Below are positions 24,640 through 35,650 of a stretch of DNA of 64,000 nt, piece after piece (the first letter of the stretch is position 1; each line of letters begins with the position of its first letter). The stretch is from assembly GCA_016801885.1 (NCBI GenBank), contig CM028900.1, positions 11,984,972 to 12,048,971 of the forward strand, given 5' to 3'. Both the position numbers and the translations under genes were made by a program. Origin of the DNA: Toxotes chatareus. Lineage: Eukaryota; Chordata; Actinopteri; Toxotidae. The notes beneath the pieces are model-generated. The model ran no database searches. It saw nothing but the letters and a program-made list of their open reading frames with translations, and was not told the origin of the DNA.

Positions 24640-25010
24640 CGGCTGTAATGTGAGGGTGGTTAGCTGTTACCTGTCTGGACTCGTGTTGGCCTCAGCCATT
24701 TTTAAAGGGATGCCGTGCAGACCGCAGAAATTGCATCAAATGTGTCATTAGAATTGCAAAACATTTCTATATTCATAGAGACGAAGCAGCAGGAGGAGAG
24801 CGAATACAAGCCGCGCATTTGCAATTAATTTCCCTTCTTTCGTTCTTTGCTTCTTCTCAGACAAACAGTAAAATGTCAGAAAATAAATTTGGTTTGTAGC
24901 GTGAATATGTTTCCTTATTATTTTCATTTTCTTAATTTTCGTCTTCTGTCTTATTGTTGTTGCAGCGTTACAAGTGTGATATGAATGGACAGGTAATTCC
25001 ACCTGTGTCA
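24640..25010. promoter_or_regulatory. Candidate regulatory block near dlx1a 3' end
   Basis: Non-repetitive DNA with CAGCTAACCACCC-like and TTACCTGTCTGG words, ATTGCATCAAATGTGTCATT, and a composite ATTTGCAATTAATT (24817-24830) combining a POU-like octamer half with a TAAT homeodomain core. It could be a continuation of the I12b-type element. Conservation was not tested. Confidence 0.35.
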
Positions 25011-25960
25011 AATGCCTTTTACTGCAGTTTTTTTCTTTTCATTTTTAGGCATTTATAATAAATATATCATTAAAAATAAATGCAAGCAAAAAAAATCTCA
25101 AAATTAATATCTAACCAAACATATTAACAATTTTTACGATCAAACAAATTGAAAGGCTTCCTGCAAAACTGCGTTATAGAGTAAATGAACAAAAGTGTGT
25201 GACCCAGACAAGAAGGCCTTTGAACCTTTCACTTTCACCGATCTCCTGATCCGCCCTATGTCCCGCTTGCTCATCCAGTTTTTTGTTTTGTTTTTTTTTT
25301 TGCAGCACCTGCCTCTTGCGCAATTATTCACTTAACACACTCAATTGATCTCTCCCATTCATGGCAGAAAATGGGCATTGTCAAAGACAAATAGAGAGAA
25401 GATTATCTATAAGTAAAGCTGAAAAGGAATAAGCGATGTTGCTGAATGAATCCAGGTCTCCCGCATCGCGACGCTTTAAAAATGACAGTGACATAAGTGA
25501 TGTAGCTTATATTGGCTAAAAGATTCACTGTGGTTTCTAAAATAATTAGTGTCATTTTTTTTTACCTAACATACACACTGCAGCTGAACAACATGCAAAG
25601 ACATTTTCGTGTAGATGCATAAATGAGTTGAAATTTTTTAGATGCAACATCAGATTTCTAATTCTTTGGTCGCTCCAGCGGTTTGACAACATCTGCAACC
25701 AGTGAGCAGCAACAGCAGCACAAACCCACCTCGGCTAAATGCTATGCATGACCATAAATCTAAACGACGAGGGCCTTTTGCAGCTCACACAAACGCACTC
25801 GCATGCTGTCTGCTACAATAACCAATATGATACTGCTTTGTGTCAGCTCACATTAAAGCTGCACCATGCTGCTGGAGGTGGCTGGTGGAGAGTGGGGACG
25901 GAGGGGTTGGGGTGGGGTGGGGGATTTGAATCAGACACCTTTCTTGACATAATTTAAATC

Positions 25961-27022
25961 ATTATTTTACTGCTTTTGAAACTTTGCACATTATGTACAT
26001 AAACTTCAGAAACAGATAAATAAATTAAAGTGATCAATACAAAACTAAATATTTTCTATTTTGACTAAAACACATCTCGACAAATACAGAAAGCCTAAAA
26101 CCCTGTTTCACAGCGTATCCAGTACAGCACGAAAACAAATCTGAAAATTATGTACAAAATACAGTGACATATGAGCTGCTCACCCTCAGGAGATTTTTTT
26201 TCTTTTCTTTTTTTTTTTTCTAAAGCAGCAAATCGTCAGGCCTTTTACATTTTTCACATAACATCGGGGCACGGCATAGAAAAGCTTTGCTTGCATTAGT
26301 GCAGCATTAACAACACAGTGTTGTTATTTCAAACACACTTACAAAATGAACACAGACTGACCTCAACAGAAAAAACTAGTCTGAATAATTGAACTTAAAT
26401 AACAAACACATATAAACAACATAGTAGCAATTTGAGGCTTTGCACAATATGCTCTGTGGTTGAATGTGCTGTCTGTATAATGGCCGGATGGTCTCTGGTG
26501 GAATTTATAAATTGTTATTATTTGGTTAAAGGAAACACCCCTGTGGTCTAATTAACCTTTAACTGTTGATGAATGCAGATTGATTTTAGGTCTTCATCAC
26601 CTAGGGCCCGACATCTGGCGTAAACAAACACGCGTTTTCTTATAAACATGTAGCCTACAGTCAACAACAGAATAACTCACACAAATATGATTTTTTTTAA
26701 AAATAGAAACTGACACAAAAGTGATAAACAGCAGCCAAAAAGGGATCCATTTGTCGACGATTTCCGCTGACTCTCACGGACTTGTTGCCCTTGGGCGCAT
26801 TGCGTGCCTTTTCAGTCCCTCAGCTCCCCCCTTCTCCTTCCTCTTCTTCGCTGCTTGCCGTCATCCGGTATGAGGAGGCCGCTGTGTCAGCTGGCGACAT
26901 GCTGCAGCAAACTCCGGGGTTGGTGTTGTGCATTATCAGTGCTGTGCCGCGCTGAGCGGCTGTGAGCCCCTTCACCATCCTGACACACGAGCCATGAGCA
27001 GAGTCGAGGCTGAGGTCTCTGT
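25961..27022 (-). other. dlx1a: Probable dlx1a 3' UTR and downstream region
   Basis: Gene-free sequence following the dlx1a stop codon on the minus strand. I found no canonical AATAAA on that strand; a variant AGTAAA (complement of TTTACT, about 25965-25970) and a TATAAA (about 26507-26512) are weak candidates, so the 3' end is not placed. Confidence 0.35.
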
Positions 27023-27594
27023 TCACATGAGCTGTGACTGTTGCATAGACTCTTGGTGTGTGGTTGGATACCATGAGGTGTAACTGGGAATGTAAGATCC
27101 GGTTGTGCCCACTGAAGTCTTCACGGTGGTCGGCGAGCTCCAAACAGGTGCCACCGAGGGAGAGCCGCTCGAAAGTCCACGGCCACTGGCTAAAGCGTTG
27201 GTATCAATTGTGCCACCGCCTTGCTTCATCAGTTTCTTGAATTTAGATCGCTTATTCTGAAACCAGATCTTTACCTGGAAAGACAAAAGAAATTATGTGG
27301 ATATGAACACTGAAAATGAAGTTAAGGAATAGACCAAAAGACGGTTTAAAAAGAATTACGCAGGCTTTACGCATATTTAACGCACCCAGCAGATTTCAAG
27401 AAAATTAATACATTAATATACTTCCCTTGATTATGGCATTATTGTATTAACCCAGAATACTGTAGATATATTCGGCAACATCTATGTACATGTATGCCTA
27501 TAGCATTATAAGTATGTAGCCTAAATTATTATTATTATTTTCAGTATTATTATCAATAATAATAATAACAATAATAACAATGATGATGATAATG

Positions 27595-27630
<36 letters not shown>

Positions 27631-28489
27631 TACAGTGTGTTGTGAGATAGTGTTTCTGGGTGTTCTTGTACAGTGAAGCTATTTGTGAGTGTGTTTCATG
27701 GACTTGCCTGTGTTTGAGTGAGACCCAGCGACGCTGCAAGTTCAGCTCTCTCCGGTAACGCCAAATATTGAGTTTGCTGAAATCTCCTGTTCAAAGCTTG
27801 AAGTTGTAAACTCGAATAGATAGTCCTTGGTTTTCTAATCTTTTTCCCTTTCCCGTTGAATCGAACCTCTCCGCCTTCGACCACCGTGTTTTTCTCCGTT
27901 TCTGGTGCTGGAGGGAAACAGACAAGAGCAAAGAAGGAAAAATGAGGAGGCAGTTGTGGCCAACAGTGTTGCGCAGCAATGAATACTCCAGCGCTGTACT
28001 TTAGGTATAATTACCCTTAATTGCATACATTGTTTATAGCGTTACGCAATAAATAATTACCAAGCCTAATTCCAACGTCTGGGTAGTCTTTTCGATGCAG
28101 CGAACACTCTATGAAGTAGACCGCCGTGCTTACACAGAAAGTTAATATTTAAGATGCAAAGATGCCGCGGCACACTTACCTGTATCCTCTAACCGTGTCT
28201 GTGTGAGTGCCGAGCTGTTTTGGTAGGTCTGTACTGTGCTGAGATATGGGCTGGTGGAATGGCTGCCGACGGAGTTTACGTATGGATAACCCAAAGATCT
28301 GGGGAACGATGAGCCTGGACTGTAGCTGTCGTGCTGGGTATGACCTGCAGAATGTAAACAGTGCATGGGATAGTGTCCGTGAGACATGGAGGAAGGCGAC
28401 ATTTGTTGACTCGGGGGTCCAAACTCCATGAAAACGGTTTTTCCTGAGGCAGGGCTATTAAGACTTTCTGGAATTGTAGTCATTGTCAT
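27023..28489 (-). CDS. dlx1a: Homeobox transcription factor Dlx1a
   Basis: Distal-less family transcription factor, partner of dlx2a in forebrain interneuron and arch patterning. Coding exons on the minus strand: 28489-28180, 27901-27708, 27274-27023, encoding 251 residues (human DLX1 has 255). The N-terminus MTMTTIPESLNSP, then VFMEFGPPSQQMSPSSMSHG and LGYPYVNSVGSHS, is diagnostic of DLX1. The homeodomain covers about residues 125-184: KIRKPRTIYSSLQLQALNRR, then QVKIWFQNKRSKFKKLMKQG, with W172, Q174 and N175 intact. The C-terminus GSYIPSYTSWYP and the final QLM match the family. Intron 1 is GT-AG, while intron 2 starts with GCAAGT, a GC-AG intron. An ATG two codons downstream of the chosen start is in frame, as in mammals. 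The gene is transcribed towards dlx2a. Confidence 0.97.
27522..27630. repeat. (TAA/ATA)n microsatellite in dlx1a intron 2
   Basis: TTA/ATAATA triplets with short GATGATGAT interruptions fill about 110 bases of the 433-bp second intron of dlx1a, ending about 80 bases from the exon 2 donor. Confidence 0.9.
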
Positions 28490-28750
28490 CTCTTCTGGCG
28501 GTCCCCCTTGTCTCGCTTTTGTTGTTTTCCTTCTATGATCTCAGTGAAGGATGGGTCCCAATTTAAGCCGAACTGATTTTTTCTCTTTCCATTCATAAGA
28601 AAATGTAGTTTGTGCCTGTGAAAAGTCCTAGGTATGATGCTGTGGACCAAGACAAACTCGCTCAAAGGTTTGAATCTCGGACTCATGAATATTCATCAAA
28701 GACTGTCGCTGATTGGTCCACTCTCTCCAAGAGGGAAGCCGATTGGCGAC
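28490..28750 (-). promoter_or_regulatory. dlx1a: dlx1a 5' UTR and core promoter candidate
   Basis: On the minus strand two CCAAT boxes (complement of ATTGG at 28742-28746 and 28712-28716) lie 30 bases apart, about 225-255 bases upstream of the ATG. Around 28682-28694 is the palindrome ATGAATATTCAT. No clear TATA box. Twin CCAAT boxes at this distance make a plausible promoter; the start site is not determined. Confidence 0.45.
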
Positions 28751-28833
28751 GCCGGGGCTGGGTCCGAAAAACCTGATAAAGTCAAGGAAAACCACAAAAC
28801 CTCAGATTTCCTCTTGACATGTCAAGATTCACA

Positions 28834-28835
<2 letters not shown>

Positions 28836-28882
<47 letters not shown>

Positions 28883-28926
28883 GTAGTAGTAGTAGTATTA
28901 GTATTAATGGTAGTAGTAGTAGTATC
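28836..28926. repeat. (TTA)n/(TAG)n microsatellite just upstream of dlx1a
   Basis: About fifteen TTA units followed by TAG and TAT triplets, only about 90 bases beyond the twin CCAAT boxes of dlx1a. Confidence 0.95.
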
Positions 28927-31305
28927 TAAAATTAACAACATCCATTTTGGACAAAATATTATAATGAACATTAAAGGGTGATAACATTTTTTTTTCTGAT
29001 GCACATTTGTCTCAACACCATCCAAAAAATTTCAATAATGAACCACATGTTGTCATTTATATTAGTACAGCGCTCGATTATCCACTGAAATCAGGTCTAA
29101 CCATCCGTCTAAACGTCACATAATAAAGTTAAAATAGTATTTCCAGCTTCGTTAAAGCTGCTCTGTCTGCTGGCCAGTTTGATTAAAGCTTTTCTGATTA
29201 AAGCTCCTAATGCCCTACCAGGAGGAAGGTATATTAGCATAACACTAGTGTTCAATTTTCATAAGTAGGCCTGTAATTAGTCATGTATTTAACACTTACA
29301 GTGGCTTGAGGTCTCAGTTACACCTGGCAGCGGTGGGATGTTAAAACAGTTTGCTCTGATGTCAAATGAGGAGGTTTATTGGTTCAGGTATAGGCCTAAT
29401 GATGTTTTGTAACACCTGAAAACAACAGCACAGCCAACATAATTTATAAGTTACACAGTAAAACATTTTTTAAATTAACTGGTCATTAAGCTATATCTGT
29501 CCTGCGTGATTAAATAAAAGTGATCTAAAACCTTTTAATATTTCAGTGCACCTGGCAACTTCGTATTAATTATGAATCTTGTTATAACAATATGATATGC
29601 AGTATAATGGTGGGAAAATTGTTTATTTCCTTGCTCGTGTGGATTTATCCCTCCCACGATCGCCTGTTTTATAACACAGCCATGCATGAATGCACATAGG
29701 CCTATTTTCTTATCGCCTTGAAAGGCTTTCCAAGCCTTTACGCACCTTCTATCGCAATCAATTAATGGTCACAGTTTTGTTAAACACCGGCACCTTTGAT
29801 TAGCATGAATCTAAGTGAGGATGGGGGTGCGGCCAGCCTACCACAGCCTAACAAGAATAATTACCCATGGACATTTGATTTAATTGAACTGACGACTGAC
29901 AAAACAGGAGACTTTTTTTTTCTTGAGCTGCATGCTCAGACCTCCGCACCTCAAAGCTCAAACGGGATCACTGCTGCAGCAGTTTAACCAGGCTACATTT
30001 AAATACAACAATCAATTCATAATTTCAATCAGCAACTTATAAAAAAACAAACAAACAAACAAACAATTAATCAAACAAACACACTGTCCACTTACTTAAA
30101 AAAAAAATCATGTGATGGAAAAGAAGCAGATAAATCCGCGCCATCCGGGGCCAGACAGCCTCCACATGATGCACTTGATGGAAGTAGAAGGAGAAGGAGA
30201 AGGTATCCAGCAGCTCTTCATTTTATTAGGATTCATTTGCAGGCTGCAGCTCTTCTTCTGGTGTCTGTGCAGAGCAGGAACACAGCCTAGCTGCTCCATC
30301 CGCAGTCCCTCCATCTCCACCTGAATAACAAATTAAAGGCAGTTAAATTCCGTCACTGTGATTATCAGTGTAATTACATAATTGATCCCAAAACAGAACT
30401 AGCAAGTTGCAAAATGTGTTATCAAAATGCAGGCTCTGACATCACGGCGCGTGTGCCACAGAGTGCCAGGCGGCTGCGGATGCCTGAATTTAAAGATTTC
30501 TGAGAAATATTAGGCTATAACGAAAGCTGGTCCCTTGTCCCCTAAAATAGGCCAATTTGAAGTGATTTCTCTGGAATTACTTACGAAAAATGCTTCAAGA
30601 TTTCCTCTATCAACAACGACAATGATAATGGTAGTACAACCAATAATTATCATCTTCCAGAACAGAGGACAGATTTTTATGGGTACTTGGTGGGTGCGAC
30701 TGATAACTGTCATTATTTTCCCACGATTATAGTATCTGCAAACTGAAACGCGGCTGCGAGCAAAACCATTAACAGAATAGAGGCAGAATTTGCAGGGGGA
30801 AAAAAAGTAAAATAATACAACGAGGATACTACTAATAATAGCAATAATAATTAGAGTCTTTTTTTTTGTTGAAGTAAATGTAATTTAGGGCTGAAGAGGC
30901 TCGTGAAATATAGTGCTGCATACATTATATTCATTTTATTGATACCTTTTACAATATCAATCGTTTACAGAGAGTTGACTTGCTGGCAACCTAAAGGATT
31001 AACTATTTATTTGAGGGAATTTTTGTTTTCTTCAGGCCGTCCTCAGTGTCGTTAGGACAAGCAGGCTTGTGATAATATTACCACTTTAATTTATAATTTG
31101 ACTCCTGCGCTCGCTGGCAGGAGGGCAGCACAGGCCACAGCGGTCCTTCCTGCAGCATGGCAGCGGGGCTCTAACTAGCCACACTAAAAATAAAGTCCTC
31201 CATGCATGGATGGAGCGCGGAGGCAGGACTCATTAGGAGTGAGTAGCTCCGTGGCTGAGGGTGTTTTAACACCTGCTGCTCTTCACCTGAGGGTTAGGGT
31301 AGAGG

Positions 31306-31336
<31 letters not shown>
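31306..31336. repeat. (GA)n microsatellite
   Basis: About fifteen AG units, followed by a G-rich run (GGCGGGGGGTGGGGGGG) up to about 31390. Reading frames through it are low complexity. Confidence 0.95.
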
Positions 31337-31341
<5 letters not shown>

Positions 31342-31972
31342 CGGGGGGTGGGGGGGTAGAGGGTTGTGGGGGTTGGGGGAGGGTGGGGTGTAAACGGGCC
31401 AAGATGTCACAGACTTCATTTCAGTCCGGTGATAGAAAGCCCTCCTCAACTACCATGCCAACCCACATTTTAACAGCCACCAAATATTATCCCGACCGCG
31501 GTGCATTGGTAAACTGTGTGTCCATGCTGTGTGAAGGCTCAGCTCCCTGTACTGCCTGCAGACTCTGCATGTGAGCAGTGATTAATTATTGTCATTGGAG
31601 GTGCAGGCAACTGTGAGTTTTTTGTTTTGTTTTTTCTTATTTCCCTTCCTCATGAAGGAGACATATTGCTGCTTTAAAACATGAGCTTGTATAATGTTTT
31701 TATAGGATGTATTCAAGTGATTGATATATTTTTTTTTCCCGGCTTCAGCTTTGTGATTTCTGATGGTATTTGACCATTTCAGGTGATCTGAATAAAAATC
31801 TGCACATGAAAAGTTAAACACAAAAAGCCTTATCGTAAAATTAACATTTCAGTTTTCACATCTTTTATTTGCTGTCACATAGATGCATGCACTCAGTATC
31901 ATGCAGCATAAATATCCATCTGAAATGTACTAATTCATAACAAAAAATAAATTGTTCCCCCACCGTGTGATT

Positions 31973-31974
<2 letters not shown>

Positions 31975-32003
<29 letters not shown>
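31975..32003. repeat. poly-T tract
   Basis: Twenty-nine consecutive T residues; may be the reverse tail of an old retroposed element, though no body was recognised next to it. Confidence 0.95.
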
Positions 32004-32006
<3 letters not shown>

Positions 32007-33859
32007 TTAATACAGTATCTCATCCTTTCAATCTTTAATCAAACTGACCTTTATGGACATTATTACCACATCACCTCAGCTACAAATGCAAATGTAATTC
32101 GGTGAGTGACTTCCAGCAGAAATGTCAGACTATATGAAGGTTGTGTTTCACATTTTAAAGGCAGTGGATCAAACAAGTGAAATTGCCTTTTGTTCTGCTT
32201 CCTGTCTGGTTTTGCTGCTCGCTGCCATCCTGTAATTTGCAGCGTCAATGAACGCCAACTAGATGCACTACAATTAACTCGATTCAGTGTCTATTTTCAT
32301 GTTTAGTGTGGCATCAAAATGTGAATTGATTTTGTTTACTGAGTTATATGTAAACAAAAAATGAATCATAATATCTGAGAAACAAGATTGTTATACTGGT
32401 TAATTGATTGCATTATCATAAGGGACAGGAGAGATGCAGGAAGAAAATGAAAATTTGTTAAGTTTTTTTGGTTTTAGAAAATGCCAGACAGTCCAAACCA
32501 CATTTACTGTCTCACAATAATTTGTTGTACTTTGAAAAACATTATTGGCAAGTTTGTTTTTGTCAGAATCAGATTTTACTACTCAAATTTATTACCTGCG
32601 TGTAATAAATTCAAGGTTTCTAAAATTAAATTATAGTAGGAAACTATTCTTATTTATTTTTAAGAGCCCAGTTAGTTATTCTTTTCCCCCATATGAATTG
32701 AAGTTTATTCAAATAATATGACCTCTAAATTAAAAACATTTTTGTGTTTCTGAAGTGATTTTAATTAAATGGGTATTTATAAACATCAGAAAACATGACT
32801 AACTTGTTATACATTTAATTAAAAGATCTGTCAGTCAGGAGTGGTGGCAGGTTCAAATCCTGTTTTCAATTAGCTTACAGAAAGATCACAGTTTATGCTT
32901 ATTATTCACACACTACAAAACAGAAAAAAAGCCTGGTTTTCCTAAATAATGTTGAATATTTTCTATGGCTATTTAATAATGAAACCATGAAATAGTGTTG
33001 ATTTGTGCTGCAAAGTAATGTTTGTTTTGTTTGTTTTTAGACATTGATGACCCTGAGAGGAAACCGCATCACATCTGTTGGAGATGTACTGATCAAACGC
33101 TCCTGGGACCCTCTGTATCTGCTGTATTGTTTATTTTTTATTGTTTTTATCTTCACGCAGAAACAGAACATTTCTGAAAATTATGAGCACGAGGAAGTCT
33201 TATCATTCCCAGCGTATAACATCCCTTACTGCAAAAATTTCTGTGGATTAAAAAGAAGGACCCTACAATGAACACATGTGTAATGGGACTTTAAAGCTAG
33301 CCACTGCAGAGCTGAGAAGTCATATTTCAGCTCCTTTCCCCCTTTCAGTGCTCAGAGCAGCTCTCTCCTCAGAAAGCTGGGGTCACAGTGTGGAAAAGCC
33401 CCCAGTGAACTGGTAGAAATGCTGTCCCCCATTACAGCAGCAGCAGGGGTCAGGCCATGGCAGCAAGCATCCAACCTGCTCGAAATTGGCTGCAAAATGA
33501 CCAATTACCTGAGTGAAGACTGGAGAAAAAGGACTTGGAAAAATATGGCTTTTACTTAATTCAGCTAAACTGTAAAAGAAACTAGTGTCACACTGATGCT
33601 TTATACTTGCCACATGTTACAGCATCCCACTTGTTAAGTGAAGATCTGGGCATGAAATCATCAACTTTTCAGAAAATCAATTTTAAAGAAAATCAAAATG
33701 TAATAAACTCGTGGTTTGATGTGCTAGAGCTGGATTGCAGGATTAAAGTCGATATAATGTAGCTATAAACTGGGGAATAATTTCACCAACACTGAAACAA
33801 CGATTGATTAAACATCTTTACATGTAGGCCTAATTGAATTAATTTTCCCAGCAAATGGA

Positions 33860-34470
33860 AAACATGCAAATCTGGAGAGCTGGCCTGCTTGACGTTCAGC
33901 TGCCACTGCGCCTTTAGTCTGAAACCCCTTTTTAGTTTTTGTTAAGAGTTAAGTCTCCAACAAAGACAGGAAGGAGGTCAGCACTCAGCCAACACCTGAA
34001 TGCGCCTCTCTTTTTTGTGCTCCCCTTGATCCCCACAGTCTGTGCCTGTCATTAGTCTTAATGATGGAAAATTGTCATGTTGATACAAGTCTTGCTCTCC
34101 CCCTCTCTTCTTTGTATAAGTAGAAGGTGGAAGCTCCATTTGTAACAAAGTTCTTTGTGACTAAAAGCCGTGGACATTGCATTTGTGCCGGGGGAGAAAA
34201 AAGGCTGTAGATGCTCTTTCCATAGCTGGGATAATTATTCCTACTGTGACCTTAATGATTCGCTCTGTTCATCCTGAATCTCATCCACGCGCCAGGCCCT
34301 CAGCAGAGCCCTGTGTCAGGGAATATGAAAAACCCATATAATGAAACCATTTTGGCTGATGGAAAAAAAGGGCTACTGAAGCTGCACTTGCTACAAAGAC
34401 GGCTCAATTATATGAGTAATTGTGATAATTTTCCCTCCATTCACTGCTTTCTCTGAAAGGTAAAAAACAC
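33860..34470. promoter_or_regulatory. Candidate conserved non-coding element, upstream of dlx1a
   Basis: Block of mixed composition standing out from AT-rich flanks, 5.4-6 kb upstream of dlx1a. It contains a TAATTA core at 34232-34237 in GGGATAATTATTCCTACTG, CTTAATGATTCGCTCTG, and CAATTATATGAGTAATTGTG near 34405. Position is that of the URE-type enhancers known upstream of mouse Dlx1. Not aligned. Confidence 0.35.
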
Positions 34471-34739
34471 AGATGCTGAAAGGGAAATTACTTGGACAAT
34501 ATATAATCTGTGAAATGGTCACAACAGGAAAAAAAGGTGACTGTAAGAAAGTGTAGGGCTATAAATAGCTATGTTAATGCAGGGCACATAAATACACCCT
34601 CAGCGGCTCACAGACATAAACAAACAGCACTACCCTGTGCAAGCTCATGTGAAAAGAAAGAAAACGTGCAACTAATAACCATTGGGAAAAAAACATGATA
34701 AAAGTAGATATGCAGCTGCCAGAAAATTAAACCCCCTTC

Positions 34740-35240
34740 TTCTTGCTATTGACAAATTTCAGCTCCTGAAAATGCACCCCCATAGTTGGCTATCATTTGT
34801 TGTTCTCTGACAGGAAAAGGATAATTACCTCTCTCAGAGGCAGGAGGACTGACATGCCCTTTAGACTTTGCCATGAATGCAGAAGCTTGATAGAAAGCTT
34901 GAGGAATAATTTTGTTCTTTGCCTCTCCTTTATGTTCAAGAGCATGTTTTGTTCCAAAGAACTTGGAGATGGCAGTATTGTAGAGTGCATTAAACCATGG
35001 GTGTTCATACTGTAAATATGACATCCCCGTGTCTATCAGCTTCTCCATTCGAGGGGAAAACTCTAAAATGCATTAAAATTTCAATTTCATCTCGCTGGGA
35101 GACAGACGAGATAGTGAGATATGCATTACTTTTTCCTTTCACAGTGGGTGTTGGATTAAACATTTCTTCCCTCTCGCCACAAAAAAAATAAATAAAAGAG
35201 TTTCTTTCTGTCAGGCAAGAGCGAGGCCATAAATTCAACT
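34740..35240. promoter_or_regulatory. Candidate conserved non-coding element (URE2-like position)
   Basis: A 500-base non-repetitive block with even composition and open frames on both strands. It has TAATTA at 34822-34827, GCATTAAAATTTCAATTTCA, and TGAGATATGCATTAC (ATGCAT core). The minus-strand frame 34746-35048 is open for 100 codons but shows no known protein and no splice logic, so selection for a regulatory role is a better explanation than coding. Mouse Dlx1/2 has the enhancer URE2 upstream of Dlx1. Confidence 0.4.
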
Positions 35241-35429
35241 TTTGTAGAGACAGAAACTCATTGTATTTTAGGAAGTGTTCAACATACATACATCTGCATG
35301 AAAACAAATACTAAATTATATCCTGTAAGAGAGCTACATGCTCTGTTTTCTCCTTGTTTTGGGAAAAATATTAACATTTTTTAGCACTGGTCTACAATTA
35401 GATAGAGCTGATTGTTTTTTGTTCTTCTC

Positions 35430-35650
35430 CTCGACCAGCAGATTCTTTTGCATGTTGTTTCATTATGTCCACAACCTCTTCCTCCAAACAGTGCATTAGT
35501 GCACAAACCTCCCACATGTATGGCCGCTGACCCCTCAGGCACTGCAATCTGGAATAAATCTTTCCAGACAAGCCGAGCAACATTACAGCCTTGCTGCTCA
35601 AATACTTGTATCACACTCAAATGATGAGTCTCTGTCACAAACCATGTCAT
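35430..35650. promoter_or_regulatory. Possible conserved non-coding block
   Basis: GC-balanced, non-repetitive stretch (for example CACATGTATGGCCGCTGACC, GACAAGCCGAGCAACATTAC) with overlapping open frames on both strands. No encoded product is recognised and splice signals are not convincing. Listed because its composition departs from the flanks. Confidence 0.25.

Larger units (their letters stand above)
20861..25960. other. dlx2a-dlx1a intergenic region
   Basis: No protein-coding gene is seen between the two convergent 3' ends. Contents: a CpG-containing stretch with an X-box-like palindrome (21290-21700), a GATA microsatellite, three candidate enhancer blocks (22820-23420, 23990-24225, 24640-25010) and G-rich low complexity at about 25880-25925. 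In mouse and zebrafish this interval carries the I12a and I12b enhancers. Confidence 0.7.
28927..33850. other. Gene-free region upstream of dlx1a
   Basis: AT-rich DNA with no supported gene. It holds a GA microsatellite (31306-31336) with adjoining G-rich sequence, a poly-T tract (31975-32003) and a moderately GC-balanced stretch at 30108-30330. Short open frames have no recognisable product. Confidence 0.6.

Noticed and set aside
28634..28981. Plus-strand frame with a poly-leucine/valine segment
   Set aside because: It is a translation of the (TTA)n/(TAG)n microsatellite next to the dlx1a promoter.
31206..31574. 122-codon plus-strand frame with Glu-Arg repeats
   Set aside because: Low-complexity translation of the GA microsatellite and neighbouring G-rich DNA.
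32846..32862. B-box-like GGTTCAAATCC, possible tRNA gene or SINE
   Set aside because: No A box or cloverleaf at the required distance and no SINE body or tail.
33440..33570. Minus-strand reading PVFTQVIGHFAANFEQVG considered as the METAP1D 'FSVIGNTISHI' exon
   Set aside because: Only VIG and scattered residues agree, with no following GHGIG motif; treated as chance.
34746..35048. 100-codon open frame on the minus strand
   Set aside because: No recognisable domain, overlapping frames open on the other strand, and no matching exons nearby; explained better as a non-coding block.
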